Assembly: GCF_025685685.1 (NCBI RefSeq)
Contig: NZ_JAGSYH010000002.1
Location: 730,768 to 794,767, forward strand
Origin: Acidicapsa dinghuensis
GTDB lineage: Bacteria; Acidobacteriota; Terriglobia; Terriglobales; Acidobacteriaceae
Direction of reading: 5' to 3'
DNA: 64,000 bases
Positions 17,191-24,755 of the stretch are shown here, one piece after another. Under the pieces are notes generated by a model. That model was not told where the DNA came from and searched no databases. It saw nothing but the letters and a program-made list of their open reading frames with translations. Positions within the stretch are counted from its first letter, which is position 1. Each line of letters begins with the position of its first letter. The translations under genes were made by a program, and so were the position numbers.

Positions 17191-17232
17191 GTCGCATCAC
17201 CCTCTCGTGAAATCTTTCGTGGCACCGGACAT

Positions 17233-17793
17233 CTATTGCGAAGCGTCGTCGCCCCATTCTTTTTTCCAGTCGATGGGTCCATTCAGGAAGCGTTTATGGA
17301 GCGTGGCCATCAACTGCGCGTTTCCTACCGTCAGGTACTCATAAGCCTTATCCCATTCGGGGCCTGATTTCCACCCTGTCTCCGTCAGGCGCACGACGGT
17401 CGAGCTTCCGTTGGCGCGGAACTCAAATTTCGCGCGCATTCTTTCTACGCGAACCGTTGGAAACGCCTCCGGAGCCAGTGCAGCCAACACAATCTCCTTC
17501 TCTGAAATGAAGCTCACAATCGTTCCGCCACCCGTCTTGCCTCCCGGGAAGTGCGCGGTCCACTCGCCGCCTGGACGCAGATCGACAACCGCACCGGGAG
17601 TCAACCACGTGCTCAGACCGTCGCTGGTTGAGAAAGCATGCCAAACATCGGAGAGCGGAGCAGGAACACTGATTTCGATGACCAGCGCCTTTTCAGCGGC
17701 CGGCTCCGGCCGATCCGGCCCAGCGAACACTGCCAACGGAGTAAGTGTTGCTGACGCCACAGCAAAACCGAGAATCCAATTCTTCACGTGCAT
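17233..17793 (-). CDS. Exported SRPBCC (AHSA1-like) domain protein
   Basis: The 186-aa product has a signal peptide (about residues 1-25) and an AHSA1-type START-like domain: KALVIEISVPAPLSDVWHAFSTSDGLSTWLTPGAVVDLRPGGEW, then the family-typical GTIVSFISEKEIVLAAL, and a final long helix. Such domains bind hydrophobic ligands. An exported form is uncommon, since most relatives are cytosolic. It is the first gene of a two-gene unit with the DUF1761 gene and lies 70 bp from the divergent tetR-type gene. Confidence 0.85.
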   Translation of the reverse strand: MHVKNWILGFAVASATLTPLAVFAGPDRPEPAAEKALVIEISVPAPLSDVWHAFSTSDGLSTWLTPGAVVDLRPGGEWTAHFPGGKTGGGTIVSFISEKEIVLAALAPEAFPTVRVERMRAKFEFRANGSSTVVRLTETGWKSGPEWDKAYEYLTVGNAQLMATLHKRFLNGPIDWKKEWGDDASQ

Positions 17794-17862
17794 GGGATTT
17801 CACCAGCTTCTTAGTTGATCGTTCAAGTAAACCTTCGATAACCTCATTCTGGCAAGCAAAAA

Positions 17863-18519
17863 ATGTCAGAAAAATCTCCAACGACTCGTGAGCGCCTGAT
17901 CAACTCTGCCCGTTACCTCTTCTGGGAGCGTGGTTATGCAGGCACCAGCATGGCCGACCTGCTTGCGCACGCGCAGGTGAATTCAGGCAGTTTCTACCAC
18001 TTCTTCGAAAGCAAAGAAGCACTGTTGCGCGCGGTACTCGAAGAGTATTTGGTGATGTTGCGCCCTATCGTTATCGATCCGGCATTCGCAAGCACCAACG
18101 ATCCAGTTGCGCGAATCTTTGCTGTATTGTCGGGCTATCGTGAGCGCATTCTGATGACTGAGTGCCAGTATGGCTGCCCTCTCGGCAGGCTCGCGCTTGA
18201 GATCGATCCGGAGAATCGGCCAGCGCATAAGCTCATCGCTGAAAACTTTCAGGGGTGGATTGCCGCTATTCGCGAATGCCTTGAGCAGCTTAAGCCTCAG
18301 CTTCCAAAGAACACAGACCTCGATGCACTTGCAGCTTATGTACTCATCACCATGGAAGGTGGCGTGATGCTGGCGCGCTCATACCGCTCTGTCGAACCAT
18401 TCGACAAGGCCGTGCGGCAGTTGAAGCAGCATTTCGATCTATTGCTGAGTAGCCACATGACGCGGAGTCTGAAGCCGCAGCCATCGCGGCGCAAGTCCGC
18501 ATCCCACTCGAAACCATAA
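17863..18519 (+). CDS. TetR/AcrR-family transcriptional regulator
   Basis: The 218-aa regulator has the N-terminal TetR helix-turn-helix (RERLINSARYLFWERGYAGTSMADLLAHAQVNSGSFYHFFESKEALL, positions about 9-56, cited here in parts) and a larger ligand-binding domain with CQYGCPLGRLALEIDPENRPAHKL that resembles the YcdC/AcuR-like C-terminal class. A basic tail follows. The divergent arrangement with the SRPBCC/DUF1761 genes suggests it represses them and itself from the 69-bp intergenic region, though no clear operator palindrome is seen. Confidence 0.9.
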   Translation: MSEKSPTTRERLINSARYLFWERGYAGTSMADLLAHAQVNSGSFYHFFESKEALLRAVLEEYLVMLRPIVIDPAFASTNDPVARIFAVLSGYRERILMTECQYGCPLGRLALEIDPENRPAHKLIAENFQGWIAAIRECLEQLKPQLPKNTDLDALAAYVLITMEGGVMLARSYRSVEPFDKAVRQLKQHFDLLLSSHMTRSLKPQPSRRKSASHSKP

Positions 18520-18679
18520 GTTTGCCTCGCATACCTCTCCCTCGCGCGGCATTTGTGTCGAGCCCGTGAAACGTCGCGTGCCTCTGCCGCACTAATTCCA
18601 CAAAGGCGGCAGGCAATGGTAGTGGTTTCTGCGCGGCCCGCTGTTGGACTCACCTGAGCCATTCCAAGGAGGGGTCAAC

Positions 18680-19306
18680 ATGTACACGAAACAGTTCGTC
18701 GAGAAGCAGATCGCGGTTGATAAGGAATTCAAGCGCGAATACAAGGAAATCAAGGACAAAGACAAGGAAAAAGAGAAAGAGAAGGAAAAGGAGAAGGAGA
18801 AGGAGAAGGAGAAGGAGAAAGAGGCATACAAGGAGCAGCACAAGGAAATCAGCAAGGAGCTTTATAAAGAAGCCCTGCTTGAGTATCCTCAAGGGCTCCC
18901 TCAGGCTGCTTCTCCAGAAACGGCCAAAGCTGAAGCAACGCCAGACTTGACCACCAACAAACTCGTTGAGCAAAAGCAGATCGTCGAGAAGTACATCTCG
19001 AAGGAATACAAAGTCGAGAAGCTTGAGCACAAAGAGTTCAAGGAGTACAAGGCCGAGATCAAGGAGTTTGCCAAAGAAAGCATTTTCGAAGGCAAGCAAC
19101 TTGTCGACAACACTGGCTACGGACAGGTTGGCGGCGATCCTTATGAGCAGCGGCTTAGCGCTCTTGAAGCTGCAGTATCACAGCTTTCGCACTTTATTCC
19201 TGCAGAACTCCGTCCCGATCTTAGCCAGGGCGCGTTGAAGCAGGAGCCGGATGCACCCCAGGCAGCAGCGTCCGCTTCAGCTCCGACGAAAGATGTGAAG
19301 AAGTAA
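18680..19306 (+). CDS. Lys/Glu-repeat protein, candidate ATP-grasp substrate
   Basis: The 208-aa product has no recognised enzymatic domain. Residues about 5-70 are highly charged, with ten uninterrupted KE dipeptides (residues 29-48) inside a longer K/E/D/Y segment. A spacer rich in P, A and T (about 70-93) leads to a second K/E-rich helical block with repeated KEY and KEF motifs (about 94-134), a glycine patch (146-152), an amphipathic segment (YEQRLSALEAAVSQLSHFIP) and the block AELRPDLSQGALKQEPD. The C-terminus is alanine-rich. The start is fixed by a perfect aaggagg ribosome binding site before 18680. Two enzyme genes follow on the same strand, the second an ATP-grasp ligase, so this may be their substrate or precursor; that role is inference. 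Confidence 0.8.
   Translation: MYTKQFVEKQIAVDKEFKREYKEIKDKDKEKEKEKEKEKEKEKEKEKEAYKEQHKEISKELYKEALLEYPQGLPQAASPETAKAEATPDLTTNKLVEQKQIVEKYISKEYKVEKLEHKEFKEYKAEIKEFAKESIFEGKQLVDNTGYGQVGGDPYEQRLSALEAAVSQLSHFIPAELRPDLSQGALKQEPDAPQAAASASAPTKDVKK
18764..18823 (+). repeat. Purine-only KE-coding microsatellite
   Basis: Ten tandem imperfect hexamers (aaggag, with aagaaa-type variants) encode ten KE dipeptides. The synonymous third positions vary, so the run is not a pure slippage product, although copy number may still vary between strains. Confidence 0.85.
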
Positions 19307-19324
19307 ACCAACCCAACATCCTCT

Positions 19325-19356
19325 CGGGCAGGATTGTCGCACCTGGCGCCTGCCCG
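19325..19356 (+). terminator. Stem-loop between the K/E-protein gene and the enzyme genes
   Basis: Perfect 8-bp arms (cgggcagg and cctgcccg) around a 16-nt loop, with no T tract. It sits 19 nt after the stop of the K/E gene and ends 18 nt before the next start. It could be an attenuator or an RNA-stabilising hairpin that lets the first gene be made in excess over the enzymes. Confidence 0.5.
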
Positions 19357-19374
19357 GATTCGGGAGTTCATGCC

Positions 19375-20127
19375 ATGTGGCTCGTATTGTGTTCCTCGTC
19401 AGATGCGTCGGCGCACTGGGCCTTTCAGGGCCTGCTGCAGATGGGCCTTGCACCCTTGCAACTGGTCACTGCCGAAAGCCTCGCCTCGGCGCGTGCCTGG
19501 GAGCACCACGTAAACAGCAGTGGAGCACACGTTACGATAACGCTCGCTAATGGTGCCGTCATTCGCAGCTCGCAGATTCGCGGAGTGCTCAATCGCCTGG
19601 TTGCTCCAAGCGACTTCACTGCTCGCTGCGCAGTCGATGCGTATCGTCAATACGCGGCCGCCGAGACGCAGGCCTTTTACTTGAGTTGGCTTCATGCGCT
19701 GCCCGGAGCGGTTATCAATCGGCCCGCGCCACTTGGTCTCTCCGGTCCCTGGTTCCACGCGTCCGAATGGACATTGCGTGCGAGCCGCGCAGGTCTGCGC
19801 ACATGCACCTATCGTCAAAGCGCGCGTGATTCAGCGGCAATCACTGATGCGCGACGCGCTTCTTTCAGCCGCGAACGCACTGCCGCCCATCATGTGATAG
19901 CACTGCACGGAGAGATCTTTGGAGCACAGGTGCCCTCTGATGTAGCACACGCCTGCGGACGACTTGCAAAAGCTGCAAATACCCGGATGCTGGGCCTTCA
20001 GCTCAATTCGCGCGAAGGCGACGAATGGACCTTTGCCGACGCGACTGTGCTGCCCGATCTTCGTGCCGGTGGAGTGCCCTTGCTGCGCCGCATGGCGCAG
20101 ATTCTCGTAACTGGAGAACCATCATGA
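19375..20127 (+). CDS. Unknown protein coupled to ATP-grasp ligase
   Basis: The 250-aa product has no domain I can name. It begins MWLVLCSSSDASAHWAFQGLLQMG and contains TLANGAVIRSSQIRGVLNRLVAP (about residues 58-80) and LPGAVINRPAPLGLSGPW (about 108-125). This recalls the substrate-recognition (pre-ATP-grasp) half of RimK/MvdD-like enzymes, where a text such as NRP followed by a glycine-rich turn precedes the ATP-grasp fold, but no ATP-grasp fold follows. The start has gggag 9 nt upstream. The stop overlaps the ATG of the ATP-grasp gene (4-nt overlap), so the two proteins are probably made in equal amounts and may form a complex. Confidence 0.8.
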   Translation: MWLVLCSSSDASAHWAFQGLLQMGLAPLQLVTAESLASARAWEHHVNSSGAHVTITLANGAVIRSSQIRGVLNRLVAPSDFTARCAVDAYRQYAAAETQAFYLSWLHALPGAVINRPAPLGLSGPWFHASEWTLRASRAGLRTCTYRQSARDSAAITDARRASFSRERTAAHHVIALHGEIFGAQVPSDVAHACGRLAKAANTRMLGLQLNSREGDEWTFADATVLPDLRAGGVPLLRRMAQILVTGEPS

Positions 20128-21089
20128 TACTTCTATGCGGCATTCCCTCCGAAGCTCCTTTGCGCATGATCGCTTCACGCCTTGAAGAGATGAGCGCCGA
20201 TTTCGTTCTGCTCAATCAGCGCGATTTCGCAAAGTGCGATCTATGGTTTGAGATTGAAAGTAGCGACATCACCGGCGAACTGAAGACGCAGGATCGCATC
20301 TTTCGTCTTGAAGACTTTACCGGCATCTATCCTCGCCTGATGGACGACCGCCTGTTGCCGGAACTGATGGGTGAAGCAGATGATTCTCCTCTGCGCGCTT
20401 TCTGCCGCGGATTTCATGACACGCTCATTCGCTGGATGGAGATAGCGCCGGCGTGCGTAATCAACCGGTGCGCGCCGATGGCCAGTAACTCGTCCAAGCC
20501 CTATCAGGCACAGCTCATCCGCCAACACGGCTTCTATGTCCCCGAGACACTGATCACCAACGACCCGCAGCTTGTGCGCGAATTTCGAAAGAAACATGGA
20601 CGCATCATCTACAAATCCATCAGCGCCATCCGCTCCATCGTGCAGCAGCTTGACTCGGAAGACGAAGCGCGGCTTGAGCAGATTCGCTGGTGTCCAACAC
20701 AGTTTCAGGCCTATGTCGACGGCGTCGACGTGAGAGTGCACACCATCAACGGCGAAGCATTTGCAACTGCTATCGACAGTGATGCAACCGACTATCGCTA
20801 TGCTGGCCAGCAATCAGGACGCCCCGCCGGATTGCGTGAGGTAGAGCTCTGCGATGAATTGAAACAAAAGTGCATCGGCCTCACTCAATCGCTCGGGCTG
20901 GAGTTTGCAGGGATTGACCTGAGAATCACGCCTGAAGACGAAGTGTATTGCTTCGAAGCGAACCCCAGCCCCGCATTCAGCTATTACGAATCGCACACTG
21001 GGCAGCCAATTTCGCAGGCCGTCGCGCACAGGCTGGCAAGCCGCCCTTTCGTTCGCCATGAGCCAGAATTGGCGCTCATGGCGAGCTGA
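20124..21089 (+). CDS. ATP-grasp ligase (RimK/MvdD-like)
   Basis: The 321-aa enzyme has an N-terminal substrate-side domain (ILLCGIPSEAPLRMIASRLEEM, and IYPRLMDDRLLPELM) and a complete ATP-grasp fold. ATP-binding lysine lies in GRIIYKSISAIRS, the hydrophobic strand is FQAYVDGVDVRVHTING, and the metal ligands are in LEFAGIDLRITPEDEVYCFEANPSPAFSYYE. Enzymes of this type join carboxylates to amines or hydroxyls via acyl phosphates, including graspetide (microviridin) maturases and RimK. The partner gene order (K/E protein, unknown protein, ligase) suggests a modification system, with Lys and Glu side chains as natural nucleophile and electrophile. No transporter or peptidase gene adjoins it. Confidence 0.88.
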   Translation: MILLCGIPSEAPLRMIASRLEEMSADFVLLNQRDFAKCDLWFEIESSDITGELKTQDRIFRLEDFTGIYPRLMDDRLLPELMGEADDSPLRAFCRGFHDTLIRWMEIAPACVINRCAPMASNSSKPYQAQLIRQHGFYVPETLITNDPQLVREFRKKHGRIIYKSISAIRSIVQQLDSEDEARLEQIRWCPTQFQAYVDGVDVRVHTINGEAFATAIDSDATDYRYAGQQSGRPAGLREVELCDELKQKCIGLTQSLGLEFAGIDLRITPEDEVYCFEANPSPAFSYYESHTGQPISQAVAHRLASRPFVRHEPELALMAS

Positions 21090-21106
21090 CTCCTAAAATG
21101 CCGACA

Positions 21107-21583
21107 TCAGTTCCAGGCACCTAGCAGACGACGTAAAAGGATGAGTTGGCCGACGTGGTAGGCATTATGGTCCGCAGTCAGGAGTGCTTGGCGCAGAATC
21201 GTCTGGCCCTCGCCATGAGGAATCTTCGCGTAGAGATCTGTCGCCGCATCTGTAACCAGATCGCATATTTCTTTCCGGTCGGAAAGAAATTTCTCTACGC
21301 TTTCATCCCACGCATTGTCATCGGCAGGCTCAGGCGATTTAGGCCAATAATCTTCAGGCCACCTCATATGCTCGTACTTCGGATTGCGCGAGAAATCGAG
21401 AATATCCCACTGAGCGATGCGCAGGTGTTCCAGCAGTTGCCACGCGGAGTACTCTGCTCCGTCAGGCACGATACCGCGCAAGCGCACCGGGAAATTCTCC
21501 ACAGCCGCTTCAAAGTTTGCGTGAGCCTCGCTGCCAGTCAGAAGTCGAATCAGATGCTGGCGTAAGAGTGCGTCGTGATCCAT
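21107..21583 (-). CDS. DinB-like four-helix protein
   Basis: The 158-aa protein has the DinB/DfsB four-helix-bundle layout. Candidate metal-binding histidines are seen in SAWQLLEHLRIAQWDIL and in LLTADHNAYHVGQLILLRRLLG, spaced as in the family. Family members bind a metal and act as thiol-dependent transferases, but the thiol and substrate are unknown here. It converges on the ATP-grasp operon with only 17 bp between. Confidence 0.88.
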   Translation of the reverse strand: MDHDALLRQHLIRLLTGSEAHANFEAAVENFPVRLRGIVPDGAEYSAWQLLEHLRIAQWDILDFSRNPKYEHMRWPEDYWPKSPEPADDNAWDESVEKFLSDRKEICDLVTDAATDLYAKIPHGEGQTILRQALLTADHNAYHVGQLILLRRLLGAWN

Positions 21584-21755
21584 TGTGATTTCCTTTTTTG
21601 TGATCTTGAATAAGTTTGACGATTTTGACGAGTTGGGCCGGTCTTCCTGGCTGCGCTTGAGTTAGGAAGCAATTTTCACCCTTAAGAGATGGCTGAGCAG
21701 GCATCAGCGGCGCAGAGGATTTTCAAGAACGGCAATAGCGGATCGGATCGGCCAA

Positions 21756-22136
21756 CTACCAGTAGGTGTTGCGGTAAGGCATGAAATAGGTTTGAAGGTA
21801 CCAATTGATTAAGAAGAGCACGAACAACACCGCGGTGGTCCAGCAGAAGATCTGCACTGGGAAGCTGCGGTAGAGACGCAGGATTGGATCTGTAGGCCTC
21901 ATGTGCTGGGCGTAGAAGCTGCGGTCGTACCAGGGAATATCGTCCAGCGGATCACGTTCTGGAAACGTCAGACCGCTCAGCAACGCTATGCCTGCGGCGA
22001 TAACCAGCATGCAAAGCGTGTTGTAGACACGCTGCTGAAAATCGATCTCAGGGCCGAAAAACGCAGTGCGGAGCAGCACCAGCAGCGACAGGATGGTGCC
22101 GAGCAGCGTGACCGGCCTGACCAGCTCAAGCCACAT
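21756..22136 (-). CDS. Hypothetical membrane protein
   Basis: The 126-aa product has three hydrophobic segments (VTLLGTILSLLVLLR, LCMLVIAAGIALLSG and IFCWTTAVLFVLFLIN), with an acidic loop containing PERDPLDDIPWYD. No domain is recognised. The ATG at 22136 has gggagag upstream and is preferred; the frame extends to a codon at 22196. Reading away from the LigD-type gene, it shares the divergent intergenic space with it. Confidence 0.65.
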   Translation of the reverse strand: MWLELVRPVTLLGTILSLLVLLRTAFFGPEIDFQQRVYNTLCMLVIAAGIALLSGLTFPERDPLDDIPWYDRSFYAQHMRPTDPILRLYRSFPVQIFCWTTAVLFVLFLINWYLQTYFMPYRNTYW

Positions 22137-22221
22137 GCGTAAGTCTCTCCCGGAAGAAGTGTAGCGCGATTCTTTTAGCAGCGTCTCCTCCCACAAATCT
22201 AAAAGTTTCTCCCAAAAAAGA

Positions 22222-22251
22222 TTGCACGAGGAATCAAAATAGTCATATTAT
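22222..22251 (+). promoter_or_regulatory. Sigma-70-like promoter before the phosphoesterase gene
   Basis: A -35 box TTGCAC (22222-22227) and a -10 box TATTAT (22246-22251) are separated by 18 nt. This is one of the best-looking promoters in the window and points at the gene starting at 22362. Confidence 0.65.
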
Positions 22252-22252
22252 A

Positions 22253-22286
22253 GGCGAACAAAAGGCGTATTCGTCTTTTGTTCGCC
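22253..22286 (+). promoter_or_regulatory. Long hairpin at the expected 5' end of the phosphoesterase message
   Basis: Perfect 12-nt arms (ggcgaacaaaag and cttttgttcgcc) close on a 10-nt centre that can add three more pairs (one G-U) with a 4-nt tatt loop. It begins immediately after the -10 box, so the stem would be at the very start of the RNA, or could act as a DNA operator. No T tract follows, so it is not a normal terminator. Confidence 0.7.
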
Positions 22287-22361
22287 ATTATATCGCTGTT
22301 TTGAGTAGGCTTTCTCAGAATTGCGTATTCGATGCAATCAACCAACCGAGGAGACAGGAGC

Positions 22362-23084
22362 ATGGGAACCCAAGGATTTACCCAGAAGATGTTTGGAAAT
22401 GGAGAAGAAGCAGTTCGTCTGTTTAACGCAGCGGTTGATCAGACCACTCTTTCGATGTCGCCGCAGATCATCGGTGTGAACCAAACTACGGCCGTTGTTA
22501 CTACACAGCACAATCGCATCGCTGCATTGAAAAGACACTTTTGCGTGAAAAAGCATGATGCGACAAGACTGCATTACGATTTCAGGCTGGAATGGAACGG
22601 CGTGCTGTTGAGTTGGGCGCTTCCAACGGGTCCGAGCTATTGCATCGAAGACCGCCGGGAAGCAATTGAAATGGAAGACCACGACCCCGCAAATATCGCC
22701 TTCGAAGGAGTAATTCCTGAAGGAAGATATGGGGCTGGTGTCGTGATGTTGTGGGAGGTTGGGTACTGGGAGCCATTGCCCGAATATCAGGATGTTGAGC
22801 TTTGGATGAGGTATGGATACTTGAAATTTCGGCTGATCGGCAACAAATTGCAGGGTATTTGGATACTTCGCCGATGTCCAAATCGATATGCCAAAGGTGG
22901 TCAGCCTATCTGGTACCTCATTAAGGAATCTGACAGCTTTGCAAGAACCAAATCCGAGCCGGACATTCTGAAAGATATGCCAAATGGAGTACTTTCCCGA
23001 AGAACTTTGGCGGAGATTGAGCATTATTGGTTCGAGGGAGAAGACAAGGACTGCTTGCTTTATCCGAGACTTTTTGAGTTCTAA
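22362..23084 (+). CDS. Stand-alone LigD-type 3'-phosphoesterase domain protein
   Basis: The 240-aa protein is the phosphoesterase (PE) domain of the bacterial NHEJ ligase LigD without polymerase or ligase domains. The active-site histidines and basic residues are present in FCVKKHDATRLHYDFRLEWNG, in the MEDHDPANIAFEGVIPEGRYGAG block, and in WYLIKESD. The end (GVLSRRTLAEI) matches the linker that leads into the ligase in full LigD. PE domains remove 3'-phosphates and 3'-ribonucleotides from DNA ends. A non-catalytic N-terminal extension of about 60 residues is unlike LigD. Start chosen at 22362 because of the ggagacaggagc ribosome binding site. No Ku or LigD gene is in the window. Confidence 0.88.
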   Translation: MGTQGFTQKMFGNGEEAVRLFNAAVDQTTLSMSPQIIGVNQTTAVVTTQHNRIAALKRHFCVKKHDATRLHYDFRLEWNGVLLSWALPTGPSYCIEDRREAIEMEDHDPANIAFEGVIPEGRYGAGVVMLWEVGYWEPLPEYQDVELWMRYGYLKFRLIGNKLQGIWILRRCPNRYAKGGQPIWYLIKESDSFARTKSEPDILKDMPNGVLSRRTLAEIEHYWFEGEDKDCLLYPRLFEF

Positions 23085-23160
23085 CCAACCTCACACATTA
23101 ATGTAGAAAATCACATGTTGCCCTCAAGAGATCCCATCCCAGAGAACGTCTGGGATGGGA

Positions 23161-24081
23161 TCAGGTATTTAGTGGGGGTTGGCCAGCGATCCAGAAGGGT
23201 TCTGGGGCGGGAACGAATTTGATTGGGACTTCGGAGATGAAGGATTTTAGCCAGTCGGCGGCGAGGATCATGCCGCCTTGTTCGCTGAGGACGTGGCCGA
23301 CTACGATCAGGGCTTTTTTGTTGCCAGCGCGGATGGAGTCCTGGCAGTACTCAACGAGCTCCCACTCGCGGGTTTCGCCGCAGATCAGGACTTCGGTGTC
23401 CGGTGAGGCGAAAACTGGGATACCTGATTCGCGCCCCATGTAGCCCCAGCTTGTGGTCACGTTGTGCACCGGCAGTGCGGGGTCGCCGAGGACTCTGATG
23501 CTGCGGGCGTTCAGGCTTTGGCGCATCTGGTCTACGAACTGCGCGAGCGGGATGCCGTCGAACTGGAGTTTCTTTGGATTTGCGGGATCGACTACGTTCT
23601 TTTGCCAGCCTAGCTGCGCGACCATGCCCTGGGCTATGCCGTCGGGATGGTGGGCATGCCAGTGGTCGTGGAAGTGGAAGATGGCGATGTCGCGCTGCTT
23701 GCAGTAGTCGAGTTTGTAGTTGAGGGTGGGATCGGACTTGATGTCTTCGATGTGATCCTGGTGGAGGTAGAACGGGGTTTCGTGGGTGACGATCATGTTG
23801 AGGTCATGTTCGGCGCAGTGCTGGACTACTTCGAGAGTGGCCATCATGGTGGTGGCGATTCCTTTCACCTGCGTTTGGGGCGTGGCGGTGAGGAGGTTGT
23901 CGACGGTTCTTGGAAACCACGGAACGCCGACGTTTTTCTTGATGCGGTCTATTACTTCACCTGCTGTTAGCTGACCGGAGGGGGCAAGCTGGGCCTGAGC
24001 TAAGTCCGTGCGGCTGAATGCGAGGTTGGCTGCGAAGGCGCTGCCTGCGGCTACGAAGGTGCGGCGGTTGAGCGTGGTCAT
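23161..24081 (-). CDS. Tat-exported Nif3-like dinuclear metal protein
   Basis: The 306-aa protein carries a Tat signal (NRRTFVAAGSAFAANLAFS) and a Nif3/DUF34-like body: GIATTMMATLEVVQHCAEHDLNMIVTHETPF, FHFHDHWHAHHPDGIAQGM, and GHVLSEQGGMILAADWLK, which hold the His/Glu ligands of the dinuclear site. Typical Nif3 proteins are cytosolic, so the Tat-signal form is a distinct subgroup seen in Acidobacteria and related soil bacteria. The role is unknown. It is probably monocistronic. Confidence 0.85.
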   Translation of the reverse strand: MTTLNRRTFVAAGSAFAANLAFSRTDLAQAQLAPSGQLTAGEVIDRIKKNVGVPWFPRTVDNLLTATPQTQVKGIATTMMATLEVVQHCAEHDLNMIVTHETPFYLHQDHIEDIKSDPTLNYKLDYCKQRDIAIFHFHDHWHAHHPDGIAQGMVAQLGWQKNVVDPANPKKLQFDGIPLAQFVDQMRQSLNARSIRVLGDPALPVHNVTTSWGYMGRESGIPVFASPDTEVLICGETREWELVEYCQDSIRAGNKKALIVVGHVLSEQGGMILAADWLKSFISEVPIKFVPAPEPFWIAGQPPLNT

Positions 24082-24422
24082 TGGTCCTCTTTGCTTTCAG
24101 AGGACGAGTGTAGCGGATGCCGGGGCGGCTGGGTTTGGCCCTTCAAGTGTGCGGCTAGCGGGGGTGGGCGTGTGATTTTCGCAGGAAATGCGGCTTAGCC
24201 TATTGATTATGCTCAAGATGTTTCTTTTTGCATGGTGCGTCTAAGGCGGGTTTTCATGCGTTTTTGGTGCGTATTTCGACGTGTTTTTTAATGCCTGCTC
24301 TGTGCCTGATGGATGAATGTGAGAGCCGCCATGCTTCGATTGTGCCTGAGGTGCGGGTAATTCTACGCAACGGGCGAATTGAGGCAGGACACGGATGGGT
24401 GGCGGCGGAAAACATCGTTTAC

Positions 24423-24548
24423 AAGTGGCAATGCGCGTGTGACGTTGCGCAATATTTGTCGAGCAATGCGCAATCGGTGTGCTGCAAAGTGCAATCCGCG
24501 CGCGACGATGTGCAATCGGCATCACGCAAAGCGCAGTCCTTGTGTGGA
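24423..24548. repeat. Six imperfect 21-nt tandem repeats
   Basis: Units begin at 24423, 24444, 24465, 24486, 24507 and 24528. The conserved centre is (t/c)gcaatc, best seen in the third to fifth units (atgcgcaatcggtg, agtgcaatccgcg, tgtgcaatcggca). The first unit and the last are most diverged. The period equals two helical turns, so bound proteins would all face one side of the DNA. Confidence 0.75.
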
Positions 24549-24730
24549 ATGGAGACTTGACATGTGTTCGGTTCCGACGATGTCGTCTCGCGCTGAACTG
24601 ATGGGGTGCCGTTCTGCCGGTAAAAGCGGCGCTTCGGGGATGAGAGATAGAAAGGCAAGAACAAAAAAGGTTCGCGCTATTCGCGAATTTGGTTTGCGGA
24701 CTCAGTGTGTAAGCCTGAGCTGTTTCCCAC

Positions 24731-24755
24731 CCTTTCCGCATAGTACGCGGAAAGG
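24731..24755. repeat. Hairpin of a dispersed intergenic repeat
   Basis: Perfect 9-nt arms (cctttccgc and gcggaaagg) around a 7-nt loop, embedded in a context of ttcccac before and gatggggcaccc after. A degenerate relative (ttcccactctta ... aatggggcac) is visible around 33162-33203. It lies just past the stop of the M13 peptidase gene and may end its transcript. Confidence 0.55.

Noticed and set aside
24423..24548. CRISPR array
   Set aside because: Units are contiguous 21-nt copies without unique spacers, and no cas gene is in the window.
24228..24741. Short frames on both strands across the 21-nt repeats
   Set aside because: Both strands stay open because of the repeat, there is no ribosome binding site, and neither translation resembles a protein family.
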